The notes under the pieces were generated by a model that did no database searches, had not been told where the DNA came from, and worked only from the letters and a program-made list of their open reading frames with translations. Shown piece by piece: positions 34,944 through 44,380 of a DNA stretch of 50,244 nt; within the stretch, counting starts at the first letter, position 1; every line of letters begins with the position of its first letter. This stretch comes from an uncultured Clostridia bacterium (GTDB lineage: Bacteria > Bacillota > Clostridia > TANB77 > CAG-508): NCBI GenBank assembly GCA_944390405.1, contig CALXPS010000008.1, positions 1-50,244 of the forward strand, given 5' to 3'. The position numbers and the translations under genes are program-made.

Positions 34944-36829
34944 GTGCGACCGTGGTAGGTTGTATAGTTTAATGGGTGGAAATCCCATCTGAAAATATTT
35001 TAACCAAATAATCAGTAACGAGTCTTGGGAGACTAGCAGTAATGCTAGTCTCTAAGCGTAGACAGGTAGGTATTAGGGTTAGTATAGAGCCTCGATATAT
35101 TGAATTAATACAAGAGGTTGACCGTTTCACACTACGGGAAAACAAAATGATGTTATGTGATAATGGTGAATATAACATTGCTCTTGCGGGGTCAGAGACC
35201 TAATCATGATATACAATGACTATACGATGAACGGCGAGAGCCAGCAATTTCCTAAGAGGTATGGGTAACAATCGAAAGAAAGGAACCAAATGAATTGTTG
35301 GCAGTCATATAAGTCCATAGTATTGTAGATATTAGGAATAATAAACTTAATGGAGAGAAGGGACTTACATAATACAGTTTTTGTTAAGGACACATTATCT
35401 AAACACAGTGTTAGAAAGGAGTACAATAAATGAAACAACAAAATATAATGGAAACAAAATTAGCAAGAATAGCAGAGATATCAAAAGAAAGACCAAAAGA
35501 AGTGTTTACATCAATATATCATTTTCTAAATAAAGACTTACTAATGTTATGTCATAAAGAACTAGATGGAAAGAAAGCAACGGGATTAGATGGCATAACA
35601 AAAGCAGAATATGAAGAAAATTTAGAAGAAAATATAGAACAATTAGAAAAAGAGTTACAAAGTATGAGATATAAACCATCACCAGCAAAAAGAGTGTATA
35701 TACCAAAAGCAAATGGAAAAATGAGAGGATTAGCAATAGCAATATATGAAGATAAAATAGTACAGATGGCATTAAAGAAAATAATTGAGGCAATTTACGA
35801 ACCCAAACTATCAAATTGTATGTATGGGTTTAGACCAAACAGGAGCTGCCATGATGCTTTAAAAAGAATAAATCAAATAATAGAGGCAAATAGAATAAGT
35901 TATGTTGTAGATGCAGATATAAAAGGATATTTTGACCATATAGACTGGAACTGGTTAATAAAATGTTTAGAACAACATATAAAAGACCAAAGAATAATAA
36001 GACTAATAAAAAGATTTCTCAAAGCAGGAATAATTGAAGGAACAGAATATATAGAAATAACAGAAGGAACTCCGCAAGGTTCGATATTAAGTCCAATACT
36101 AGCAAATATATATATGTACTATGTACTTGTACTATGGTTTGAAAAGAAAATACAGAAAAACTTCCAAGGAGAAAGTTACATTATCGTCTATGCGGATGAC
36201 TTCATATGTTGTTTTCAATATCAAAAGGAAGCAGAACTGTTTATGAACAAGCTATTGCCAGAAAGATTAAAGAAATTCAAATTAGAGGTAGCAAAAGACA
36301 AAACAAGACTAATATCATTTGGAAGATTTGCAAAAGAAAGAAGTAAAGATGGAAAAGTAGACACATTTGATTTTCTAGGATTTACACATTATTGTGGAAA
36401 AAGCAAGAAAGGATACTTTAGAGTAAAAAGAAAAACATCTAAAAAGAAGTTGAATAAAAGTATAAAAGAGTTCAAAATATGGATAAGAAATAATAGAAAT
36501 CTAAGAGTGACAACAATAATAAAGCTATTAAATATAAAACTAAGAGGATATTATCAATATTATGGAATAACAGACAATGGAGAAAGTTTAAATAAATTTC
36601 TTCATGTAATAAAACGCACTTTATGGAAATGGCTAAATAGAAGAAGTCAAAGAAGAAGTTATACTTCTTTAGAATTTGCACAATTATTAAAAAGCTATCC
36701 ACTAATAAGTCCGAAGATATGTGTAAACATATATGACATATAACTGTAAATGTATTATGGGGAACCGTATGCGGGAAATCTGCACGTACGGGTCTGAGAG
36801 GGGCATGGTTCAGTAATGACTATGTCTAC
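34944..36829 (+). mobile_element. Group II intron with maturase ORF
   Basis: The intron RNA starts at a GTGCGACC-type 5' boundary and has a conserved domain V near 36761-36795 (GGAACCGTATGCGGGAAATC, TGCACGTACGGGTCT) and a domain VI ending TCTAC. The maturase sits in domain IV. The 3' boundary is uncertain by one or two bases. It lies outside genes, after the pilin-like gene and ahead of a terminator-like hairpin. Confidence 0.88.
35430..36743 (+). CDS. ltrA: Group II intron reverse transcriptase/maturase
   Basis: This 437-residue protein has RT blocks including KATGLDGITKAEYEENL, YIPKANGKMRGLAI, YGFRPNRSCHDAL, DADIKGYFDHID, GTPQGSILSPILANIYM and the catalytic YADD (about residue 250), followed by the maturase/GIIM domain (KLLNIKLRGYYQYYGI). 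No HNH endonuclease is present. The gene is intact and has no CGG codon, so the intron may be mobile. Confidence 0.95.
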   Translation: MKQQNIMETKLARIAEISKERPKEVFTSIYHFLNKDLLMLCHKELDGKKATGLDGITKAEYEENLEENIEQLEKELQSMRYKPSPAKRVYIPKANGKMRGLAIAIYEDKIVQMALKKIIEAIYEPKLSNCMYGFRPNRSCHDALKRINQIIEANRISYVVDADIKGYFDHIDWNWLIKCLEQHIKDQRIIRLIKRFLKAGIIEGTEYIEITEGTPQGSILSPILANIYMYYVLVLWFEKKIQKNFQGESYIIVYADDFICCFQYQKEAELFMNKLLPERLKKFKLEVAKDKTRLISFGRFAKERSKDGKVDTFDFLGFTHYCGKSKKGYFRVKRKTSKKKLNKSIKEFKIWIRNNRNLRVTTIIKLLNIKLRGYYQYYGITDNGESLNKFLHVIKRTLWKWLNRRSQRRSYTSLEFAQLLKSYPLISPKICVNIYDI

Positions 36830-36854
36830 CTTACTTGAAATTTTATACTTTTGT

Positions 36855-36892
36855 AGAAAGTGATATGATTAAAAAAATCGTGTCACTTTTCT
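36855..36892 (+). terminator. Terminator-like hairpin after the intron
   Basis: AGAAAGTGA pairs with TCACTTTTCT, with an inner GATT/AATC pairing, followed by an AT-rich tail. It may have ended the transcript of the pilin-like gene before the intron entered. Confidence 0.65.
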
Positions 36893-37030
36893 AATATAAT
36901 AAATGTAAACATCATAAATATTAAATTGTCAATGTGGTAAGAGATAAATTATATATTTATATTATATACCTTTTGTAATACATTCAAACCTTACAGAGAA
37001 AAATCCTCCATACCATTCAAGATTACAAAT

Positions 37031-37162
37031 AAGAAGTCCGCCAAATCTCGTCGGAGTTTCTATTTATATAAAATTGAGCCCACGCAGGATACGCCTGTCG
37101 ATGTTTTTCGGAGGTCCTCAATTTTATCTAAATAGAAAGCTCCTGCGTTTGGCTACTTTGCG
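37031..37162. repeat. 132-bp structured repeat, copy 2
   Basis: It aligns without gaps to copy 1 with about ten substitutions. The stem parts are conserved and most changes lie in the head. It is in direct orientation, so the two copies bracket about 4 kb of accessory DNA. Confidence 0.78.
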
Positions 37163-37193
37163 TTATATTATTTAAGCTATATAATGAGAATTG

Positions 37194-37222
37194 TTGACAT
37201 TTTCAAAAAACATCTTTACTTT
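37194..37222 (+). promoter_or_regulatory. Promoter of the P-type ATPase gene
   Basis: TTGACA, 17 nt, TACTTT. Confidence 0.6.
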
Positions 37223-37276
37223 TATATAAACTTAGTGTAAAATGAATAGGTAAAATAAAAGAAAAGGAGCAGGGAT

Positions 37277-39988
37277 GTGCATATGACAACTAATTGGTTT
37301 AATCAAACTGTAAAAGATACAGTTGAACAATTAGAAACAAATGAAGAAAAAGGTTTAACAAAAGAAGAGGTGAAGAAAAGACAAGAAAAATATGGGCTAA
37401 ATGAATTAGCTGCAAAGAAGAAGAAAAGTACTTTTGTAAAGTTTTTAGAACAATTTAAAGATTTTATGATAATAGTGCTTATTATTTCGGCCATAATTTC
37501 TGGAATAGTTGGAGTTATGGAGGAAGGAATTTCAGGAATTACAGATACAGTGATAATTTTAGTAGTTGTTATTGTAAATGCAATAATTGGAGTTATTCAA
37601 GAAAATAAAGCAGAAAAATCACTAGAAGCTTTGCAAAAATTAAGTAGCCATGTTGCTAAAGTAATGAGAAATGGCAAACTAGAAGTTGTTCAATCAAGAG
37701 ATTTAGTACCAGGAGACATAGTAATTATAGAAACAGGAGACTATGTACCAGCAGATTTAAGAATATTAGAAGCAGTAAATTTAAAATCTCAAGAAGCAGC
37801 TTTAACTGGCGAATCTGTTCCAGTTGAAAAAATGGCAGATAAAATTGCAGATGAGAAGGTAGGAATTGGAGACAGAATAAATATGCTGTTTTCATCAAGT
37901 TTAATTACATATGGTAGAGGAAAAGCTGTTGTAGTTGAAACTGGAATGAATACAGAAGTTGGAAAAATAGCAAACATAATAAATTCAGCTGAAGAAGTAG
38001 TAACTCCTCTTCAAGCAAAATTAAACAAATTAGGAAAAACTCTAGGAATAGTTGCACTATTAATTTGTTTAGCAATTTTTGGAATAGGACTTTTATATGG
38101 AAAAAACATAATAGATATGTTTATGACATCTGTAAGTTTAGCAGTTGCAGCAATACCAGAAGGACTACCAGCAGTATCAACAATAGTTTTAGCAATAGGT
38201 GTACAAAGAATGGTAAAGAAAAATGCTATTGTTAAAAAATTGCCAGCAGTAGAAACTTTAGGAAGTGCAACAGTTATCTGTTCAGATAAAACAGGAACAT
38301 TAACACAAAATAAAATGACAGTTCAAAAAATTTACTATAATGATAAACTATTTGAATTAAAAGATTTTAATAGAAACTTAGAAGATGAAGACTTAAATAA
38401 ATTAATATATGCAAGTATGTTGTGTAATGATACAAAAATATCAGAAAACAATGAACTTACAGGAGATCCTACAGAAACAGCATTAGTAGATTTAGGGTTT
38501 AAACTAAATTATGAGAGTGCTTTGTATGGTGAATATCCTAGAGTAAAAGAAATTCCATTTGATTCAGATAGGAAGTTAATGACAACAGTACATAAGGTAA
38601 GTGGAAAATATATAGTGTACACAAAAGGTGGAGTAGATGAATTACTAGCAAGATGTACAAAATATATTATAAATGGAGAATTAAAAGAGAACTTAGAAGA
38701 ATTCAAACCACAAATTAGAAACATAAACAATGAAATGGCAAGTGCAGCCCTAAGAGTCTTAGCAATGGCATATAAGGAATTAGATCATGAACCATCAGAT
38801 GAAGAAATGAAAAATATGGAAAGCGATTTAATATATATTGGTATGGTAGGAATGATAGACCCACCAAGACTAGAAGTAAAAGATGCAGTCGCAACATGTA
38901 AAAAAGCAGGAATAAAAACAGTAATGATTACAGGTGATCACAAAATTACAGCTACAGCAATAGCAAAAACACTAGGAATACTAGAAAATGAAAGTGAAGC
39001 TATAACTGGTGTAGAACTAGAAGAAATGAGTCAAGAAGAACTAGAAAAAAATATACGAAACTATTCAGTATATGCAAGGGTATCTCCAGAACACAAAGTA
39101 AGAATAGTAAAAGCATGGCAAGCAAATGGAGAAATCGTTGCAATGACTGGAGATGGAGTAAATGACGCACCTTCACTAAAAATAGCAGACATAGGTTGTG
39201 CGATGGGTGTAGTTGGAACAGATGTTGCAAAAGAAGCAGCAGATGTAATTTTAACAGACGATAACTTTGCAACAGTAGTATCAGCAGTAGAAGAAGGAAG
39301 ACGTATATATGATAATATTTTAAAAGCAATACAATTCTTATTATCAAGTAACATAGGTGAGATAGTAGCACTATTTTTAGCAATACTAATAACACCATGG
39401 CTTTCAAGTCAATTTGGAGTAGATATAAATGCTATTCAAGTATTATTACCAATACACCTTTTATGGGTAAACTTAGTAACAGATTCACTTCCAGCTCTTG
39501 CATTAGCAGTAGACCCTGCTGAAGCAGATGTAATGGAACGAAAACCATCAAAACATAAGGGCGGAGTGTTTACAAAAGGAATAACTTGGAGAGTAATATA
39601 CCAAGGAATAATGATAGGATTATTAACATTAGCAGCATTTATACTAGGACTAAGCACAAAAGGAGAAAGCCCAGAAATGAGAGTACAAATAGGTCAAACA
39701 ATGGCATTTTATGTATTAGCATTATCAGAATTAGTACACATATTTAATATAAGAAACAATCACAAATCATTATTCAAAACAAAGGTATTTAATAATAGTA
39801 AATTAATTTTAGCAATACTTGGTTCAGCAGCATTAATGTTTATAATATTATTCACAAGTGGATTAAGAAACATATTTGGCTTAGTATTATTGCCAGTAGA
39901 ACATATATTTGAAATAATATTATTAGTATTTGCACCAGTATTAGTAGTGGAACTATTTAAACTATTAAAAATAAATGGAAAAGAATAA
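37277..39988 (+). CDS. Calcium-translocating P-type ATPase (SERCA/PMR1-like)
   Basis: This 903-residue P2-type ATPase has an N-terminal cation-ATPase domain (NGLTKEEV type), TGES in the actuator domain, the M4 Ca-site motif AAIPEGLPAV, the phosphorylation motif CSDKTGTLTQNKM (about residue 337), MITGDHKITA, TGDGVNDAPSLK, and C-terminal TM helices with NLVTDSLPALALAVDP. It exports Ca2+ (or Mn2+) at the cell membrane. GTG with AGGAG 7 nt upstream is used as start; ATG 6 nt later is also possible. Confidence 0.93.
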   Translation: MHMTTNWFNQTVKDTVEQLETNEEKGLTKEEVKKRQEKYGLNELAAKKKKSTFVKFLEQFKDFMIIVLIISAIISGIVGVMEEGISGITDTVIILVVVIVNAIIGVIQENKAEKSLEALQKLSSHVAKVMRNGKLEVVQSRDLVPGDIVIIETGDYVPADLRILEAVNLKSQEAALTGESVPVEKMADKIADEKVGIGDRINMLFSSSLITYGRGKAVVVETGMNTEVGKIANIINSAEEVVTPLQAKLNKLGKTLGIVALLICLAIFGIGLLYGKNIIDMFMTSVSLAVAAIPEGLPAVSTIVLAIGVQRMVKKNAIVKKLPAVETLGSATVICSDKTGTLTQNKMTVQKIYYNDKLFELKDFNRNLEDEDLNKLIYASMLCNDTKISENNELTGDPTETALVDLGFKLNYESALYGEYPRVKEIPFDSDRKLMTTVHKVSGKYIVYTKGGVDELLARCTKYIINGELKENLEEFKPQIRNINNEMASAALRVLAMAYKELDHEPSDEEMKNMESDLIYIGMVGMIDPPRLEVKDAVATCKKAGIKTVMITGDHKITATAIAKTLGILENESEAITGVELEEMSQEELEKNIRNYSVYARVSPEHKVRIVKAWQANGEIVAMTGDGVNDAPSLKIADIGCAMGVVGTDVAKEAADVILTDDNFATVVSAVEEGRRIYDNILKAIQFLLSSNIGEIVALFLAILITPWLSSQFGVDINAIQVLLPIHLLWVNLVTDSLPALALAVDPAEADVMERKPSKHKGGVFTKGITWRVIYQGIMIGLLTLAAFILGLSTKGESPEMRVQIGQTMAFYVLALSELVHIFNIRNNHKSLFKTKVFNNSKLILAILGSAALMFIILFTSGLRNIFGLVLLPVEHIFEIILLVFAPVLVVELFKLLKINGKE

Positions 39989-40023
39989 GTATTATAAAAG
40001 ATAATATAGGAGAGGGCTGGAAT

Positions 40024-40266
40024 ATGGAATTAAAAATAAAAGGTGTTTATAAGCATTTTAAAGGAGACTATTATTTAGTAGAAGATGTTGCAACACATAG
40101 TGAAACAAAAGAAAAATATGTTGTTTATAGAGGATTATATGGTGACAATAATTTATATATAAGACCATATGAAATGTTTATATCAAAAGTTGATAAAAAT
40201 AAATATCCAAATGTAGAACAAGAGTATAGATTTGAGTTGCAAAACATAGAAAGTAAAAATAAATAG
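40024..40266 (+). CDS. DUF1653 domain protein
   Basis: This 80-residue protein has the DUF1653 pattern GVYKHFKGDYYLVEDVATHSET, YVVYRGLYGDNNLYIRPYEMF. It lies 35 nt after the ATPase gene with GGAGAGGG upstream, so it is likely co-transcribed. Function of the family is unknown. Confidence 0.88.
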   Translation: MELKIKGVYKHFKGDYYLVEDVATHSETKEKYVVYRGLYGDNNLYIRPYEMFISKVDKNKYPNVEQEYRFELQNIESKNK

Positions 40267-40293
40267 GGGCATTAATTGCCTCTTATATTTTTT
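40265..40293 (+). terminator. Terminator after the DUF1653 gene
   Basis: GGGGCA-TTAA-TTGCCTC hairpin followed by TTATATTTTTTT. Confidence 0.7.
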
Positions 40294-40316
40294 TCCGTAT
40301 TTTCCATATATTTTAC

Positions 40317-40345
40317 TTGACTAAGCGTAAAAATTAATGTATTAT
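40317..40345 (+). promoter_or_regulatory. Promoter of clpE-like gene
   Basis: TTGACT, 17 nt, TATTAT. Its transcription start falls at about 40351, which rules out the ATG there as the start codon. No CtsR-type GGTCAAA heptads are seen. Confidence 0.78.
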
Positions 40346-40386
40346 AGAATATGTATAATAAAGAAAGAATAGGTGAAATTTTATAT

Positions 40387-42657
40387 ATGTTATGTTCAGT
40401 TTGCCATAAAAATGTGGCGGTAATTTTTACAAAAAGAATTGATGGAGAAAAAACTACAACAGAAGGATTTTGCTATGAATGTGCAAAGAAAAAAGGAATA
40501 AATCCTTTAGAAGTTTTAGCAGAGCAATCAGGAATGACAGATGAACAACTAGATAATATCTCTAAACAATTTGAATCAATTTTAGGGGAATTATCAGAAG
40601 AAATAAATCCAGAAGACTTAGAAAATATGGAAGAACAAGGTAATTTAGGTTCAATATTTTCAAACATGTTTTCAGGAAAAAAAGAAGAAGCACAAGATTC
40701 AAAAAAACAATCAGGTAATACAAAAGTAAAAACTAAACAAAAAGAGAAAAAGAAAAGTTTTCTAGATATGTATGGAACAAATTTAACTGCAAAAGCAAGA
40801 AGAAATGAAATTGATGAAGTTGTTGGCAGAAATGTTGAGATAGAAAGAGTAATACAAATTTTAAATAGGCGTTTAAAAAACAATCCTTGTTTAATAGGTG
40901 AACCAGGTGTAGGAAAGACAGCAATAGCAAATGGATTAGCAATAAGAATTGCAAGAGCTCAGGTTCCAGCAAAATTATTAAACAAAGAAGTGTATTTACT
41001 TGATATGACAGCAGTTGTTGCAGGAACACAATTTAGAGGGCAATTTGAAGGCAGAATGAAAGCTATTATAGATGAGTGTAAGCAATCTAAAAATATAATA
41101 CTTGTAATAGATGAAATACACAACATAATTGGTGCAGGAGATGGAGAACATTCAATGAATGCTGCAAACATATTAAAACCATCACTTGCAAATGGAGAGG
41201 TTCAATTAATTGGAACAACAACATTAAAAGAATATAGAAAATATGTTGAAAAAGATACTGCACTAGAAAGACGTTTGCAACCAGTTCTAGTAGAAGAGCC
41301 AACAGTTCAAGCAACAATTGAAATATTAAAGGAAATAAAAAAATATTATGAAGACTTCCATAAAGTTCTAATATCTGATGATGTTATAGAACAAACTGTT
41401 AAAATGTCTGAAAAATACATACATGATAGATTTTTGCCAGATAAAGCAATAGACATATTGGATGAAGCATGTAGCAGAATAAATTTAAACAATAAAGAAT
41501 TATATGAACTAGAAGTACTAAAAAATAGATTAGCAAAAATTGAAGAGGAAAAAGAAGAAGCAGTTCAATCTGATTCAATTGAAGACTACCAAAAGGCAGC
41601 AGATTTAAAAACAGAAGAATGTAATATACAAGATAGAATAGAAGAATTAAATAAAACAATGGTAGTACAAAAACTTACAGTTCAAGATATTGCAGAAGTT
41701 ATTGAACATACTACAAAAATACCAGTAAAGAAAATAACAGAAGCAGAAACACAAAAATTATTAAACTTAGAGCAAAATTTGCATAATAGAATAATTGGGC
41801 AAGATGAAGCTGTAAAAGCAGTAGCAAGAGCTATTAGAAGAAATAGAGCAGGGCTTCAAAGTTCAAAAAGACCACCATCATTTATATTTGTAGGACCTAC
41901 AGGTGTAGGAAAAACAGAATTAGCCAAAACATTAGCATATGAAATGTTTGGAAGTGAAGATGCTATTATTAGAATTGATATGTCAGAATACATGGAAAGT
42001 CATTCAACAGCAAAATTAATAGGTTCACCTCCAGGGTATGTTGGATATGATGATGCAGGTCAACTTACAGAAAAGGTAAAAAGAAAACCATATTCTATAA
42101 TCTTACTAGATGAAATAGAAAAAGCACATCAAGATGTATTTAATATTTTACTTCAAATTTTAGATGATGGAAAACTTACAGATTCTCAAGGGAATACAGT
42201 AAGTTTTGAAAACACAATAATAATAATGACATCAAATGCTGGATCTAATTTAAATACAAATTCAATAGGATTTGGAAAAAGCTCTTTAGATAAAAATAAA
42301 ATTGAAAATGCATTAAAAGAAATTTTTAGACCAGAGTTCTTAAATAGGGTAGATGAAATAATTAGCTTTGATAGTTTAACAAAAGAACAATTATTGCAAA
42401 TAGTAGATTTACTATTAAAAAATACACAAGATGCATTAGATAATAAAAATATAAAATTATATGTATCAGATGAAGCAAAAAAATATATACTAGAAAAAGG
42501 AACAGATTTGAAATATGGTGCAAGACCATTAAGAAGGGCAATACAAAGATACATAGAAGACGAAATATCAGAAATGATACTAAAAGGAGAATTAGAACAA
42601 TACCAAACTGTAGAAGTTACACTAGAAGAAGAGCAGTTAAAATTTACTTCTAAATAA
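40387..42657 (+). CDS. clpE: ClpE-like AAA+ unfoldase with N-terminal zinc finger
   Basis: This protein of about 756 residues starts MLCSVCHKNVAV with a CxxC...CxxC zinc ribbon (CSVC, CYEC) instead of the Clp N repeat domain. Then come AAA-1 (GEPGVGKT, VIDEIHNIIGAGDG), a short middle domain with a UVR-like segment (EDYQKAADLKTEECN), AAA-2 (GPTGVGKT, LLDEIEKAH) and the D2-small domain (YGARPLRRAIQRYIED). ClpE works with ClpP to degrade misfolded proteins. The start was chosen from the promoter position and an AGGTGA site. Confidence 0.9.
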   Translation: MLCSVCHKNVAVIFTKRIDGEKTTTEGFCYECAKKKGINPLEVLAEQSGMTDEQLDNISKQFESILGELSEEINPEDLENMEEQGNLGSIFSNMFSGKKEEAQDSKKQSGNTKVKTKQKEKKKSFLDMYGTNLTAKARRNEIDEVVGRNVEIERVIQILNRRLKNNPCLIGEPGVGKTAIANGLAIRIARAQVPAKLLNKEVYLLDMTAVVAGTQFRGQFEGRMKAIIDECKQSKNIILVIDEIHNIIGAGDGEHSMNAANILKPSLANGEVQLIGTTTLKEYRKYVEKDTALERRLQPVLVEEPTVQATIEILKEIKKYYEDFHKVLISDDVIEQTVKMSEKYIHDRFLPDKAIDILDEACSRINLNNKELYELEVLKNRLAKIEEEKEEAVQSDSIEDYQKAADLKTEECNIQDRIEELNKTMVVQKLTVQDIAEVIEHTTKIPVKKITEAETQKLLNLEQNLHNRIIGQDEAVKAVARAIRRNRAGLQSSKRPPSFIFVGPTGVGKTELAKTLAYEMFGSEDAIIRIDMSEYMESHSTAKLIGSPPGYVGYDDAGQLTEKVKRKPYSIILLDEIEKAHQDVFNILLQILDDGKLTDSQGNTVSFENTIIIMTSNAGSNLNTNSIGFGKSSLDKNKIENALKEIFRPEFLNRVDEIISFDSLTKEQLLQIVDLLLKNTQDALDNKNIKLYVSDEAKKYILEKGTDLKYGARPLRRAIQRYIEDEISEMILKGELEQYQTVEVTLEEEQLKFTSK

Positions 42658-42669
42658 TGAGGAGGAAAA

Positions 42670-43239
42670 ATGTTAAAACATATACCAAATGCATTAACAG
42701 TATTAAGATTTTTACTAATACCAGCAATAGTAATAACATGCTTTGAAGAAGAATATATATTAGCAATAGTAATACTTACAATATCAGGACTAACAGACAT
42801 TTTAGATGGCACTATTGCTAGGAAATTTGGACTAATATCAGATTTTGGAAAACTAATGGATCCATTAGCAGATAAGTTTACTCAAATTAGTTTATTAACA
42901 ACATTATTTATCAAAGGAATAATTCCGGTCTGGATATTAGTAATAGTAGTATTAAAAGAATTCTGTATGGTTTCAGGTGCATCATTTTTATATGGAAAGG
43001 AGCTTGTTGTATCAAGCAAATGGTATGGAAAACTAGCAACAGTACTATTTTATTTAGCAATGGTATTCTCATTATTAATAGAAAATATAGGAAGTGCAAT
43101 GAATAAAAACTTAAGTGTATTTAGAACAGCAAATAACATAGTATACTATTTAGCTGTAGCAACGACGATAGCATCATTAATAATGTATATAAAAGCGTTT
43201 TATGTACAAGGATATTTGAAAAAAAATAAAAACGAATAA
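42670..43239 (+). CDS. pgsA: CDP-diacylglycerol-glycerol-3-phosphate 3-phosphatidyltransferase
   Basis: This 189-residue integral membrane enzyme makes phosphatidylglycerol phosphate. The CDP-alcohol phosphatidyltransferase motif is complete: DILDGTIARKFGLISDFGKL then MDPLADK. About five TM helices are visible. It starts 12 nt after clpE with GAGGAGG, so the two are co-transcribed. Confidence 0.93.
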   Translation: MLKHIPNALTVLRFLLIPAIVITCFEEEYILAIVILTISGLTDILDGTIARKFGLISDFGKLMDPLADKFTQISLLTTLFIKGIIPVWILVIVVLKEFCMVSGASFLYGKELVVSSKWYGKLATVLFYLAMVFSLLIENIGSAMNKNLSVFRTANNIVYYLAVATTIASLIMYIKAFYVQGYLKKNKNE

Positions 43240-43260
43240 CAGTATTTATTGTTATTCGTT
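43231..43260. terminator. Bidirectional terminator overlapping both gene ends
   Basis: AACGAATAAC pairs with GTTATTCGTT. The stem covers the last codons of pgsA and of the convergent E1-like gene. Confidence 0.85.
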
Positions 43261-43956
43261 TTGTATTAAATCAAAAACAACCTCTTTTGCAATAATTAAA
43301 CCAGCAACTGAAGGAACAAAAGATATAGTTCCGGGAATTAATTTGCCATTTTCATCTATAATTTTAGTTTTAATTGGCTTTTCTTTTGAATATAAAACTT
43401 TTAAATGGCTTATATTTCTAGATTTTAACTCTTTTCTCATAACTTTTGCCAGAGGACATACGGATGTATCATAAATATCAGAAATCTCAAATTTTGTAGG
43501 ATCTAATTTGTTTCCAGTCCCCATTGAAGAAATAATTGGAATATCAAGTTTTTTAGCTTGTATAACCAATTCTATTTTAGCAGTCACAGTATCAATGGCA
43601 TCAACTATATATGTAATGGAATTGTCTAATATGTTAGTGTTGCCAGGCATAAAAAAATCTGCAAAAGTTTTAACCTTAGCATTTGGATTAATAGATAAAA
43701 TCCTTTCTTTGGCAATATCAACTTTATTTTTCCCAATAGTATCTAAAGTAGCAATAAGCTGCCTATTTAAATTAGATATACTAACAGTATCTTTATCAAC
43801 TAAAACAAAACTACCAACACCAGATCTAGCTAGAGCCTCTACAACATAAGAACCAACACCACCAATACCAAAAATAGCAACTTTTGAATTTTTTAATTTT
43901 TGTAAAGCCTCTTGCCCAATTAAATATTCAGTTCTACAAAAAGCATTTTCTTCCAT
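43252..43956 (-). CDS. tcdA: TcdA-like E1 enzyme (tRNA threonylcarbamoyladenosine dehydratase)
   Basis: This 234-residue ThiF/E1-type protein has the nucleotide loop VAIFGIGGVGSYVVEALARSG, the DKDTVSISNLNRQ segment, the adenylation Asp (YIVDAIDTVTAK) and TSVCPLAKVMRKELKSR. The RTEYLIGQEAL N-terminus is typical of TcdA/CsdL, which cyclises t6A in tRNA to ct6A. The ATP and Arg residues appear intact. Confidence 0.88.
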   Translation of the reverse strand: MEENAFCRTEYLIGQEALQKLKNSKVAIFGIGGVGSYVVEALARSGVGSFVLVDKDTVSISNLNRQLIATLDTIGKNKVDIAKERILSINPNAKVKTFADFFMPGNTNILDNSITYIVDAIDTVTAKIELVIQAKKLDIPIISSMGTGNKLDPTKFEISDIYDTSVCPLAKVMRKELKSRNISHLKVLYSKEKPIKTKIIDENGKLIPGTISFVPSVAGLIIAKEVVFDLIQNE

Positions 43957-43970
43957 AAAAACTCCTACAA

Positions 43971-44237
43971 TTAAATTACTTTCTTTTTTAATTCTTCAAA
44001 AGCTTTTCTAACAGCAATTGCAAGTTGAGCACTGCAAGAAGTAGGTTTTGCACCACACTTTATATCTTTAAAAAGCTCTTCAATTTCTTCAACTGTTTTT
44101 CCATCAACAACTTTTGAAAGAGCAGCCAAATTACCAGGGCAACCACCATAAAAAGTAACATTTGTAATAATATTATCATTTATATCAAAATCGATTTGTC
44201 TACTACAAGTACCATAAGTTTTAAAACTATATCTCAT
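43971..44237 (-). CDS. TSCPD domain protein (TIGR03905 type)
   Basis: This 88-residue protein has YGTCSRQIDFDI, FYGGCPGNLAALSKVVDG and CGAKPTSCSAQLAIAVRKA, the TSCPD family seen alone and at the C-terminus of class II ribonucleotide reductases. It lies upstream of tcdA in the same operon, 14 nt apart. Function is unknown; Cys-mediated metal binding is likely. Confidence 0.88.
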   Translation of the reverse strand: MRYSFKTYGTCSRQIDFDINDNIITNVTFYGGCPGNLAALSKVVDGKTVEEIEELFKDIKCGAKPTSCSAQLAIAVRKAFEELKKKVI

Positions 44238-44275
44238 AAAAACCTCCTTAGAAAAAGTGAAATTAGTACAATAAA

Positions 44276-44304
44276 ATTATACTATTAAAAGGTAAAAAAA
44301 TCAA
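44276..44304 (-). promoter_or_regulatory. Promoter of the TSCPD-tcdA operon
   Basis: On the minus strand: TTGATT, 17 nt, TATAAT; AAGGAGG precedes the start codon. Confidence 0.8.
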
Positions 44305-44324
44305 TAAATCAAATATAACTAAAC

Positions 44325-44353
44325 TTGCATATTTTTGGAAAATATAATATATT
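44325..44353 (+). promoter_or_regulatory. Promoter of the ROK kinase gene
   Basis: TTGCAT, 17 nt, TATATT, divergent from the TSCPD-tcdA promoter. Confidence 0.75.
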
Positions 44354-44380
44354 ATTAAGCAGAAAAGGGGGTTTAGAGAT

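Noticed and set aside
33627-36743. Diversity-generating retroelement (RT plus variable surface protein)
   Set aside because: The RT has maturase features and sits inside a group II intron RNA with domain V. I found no template/variable repeat pair.
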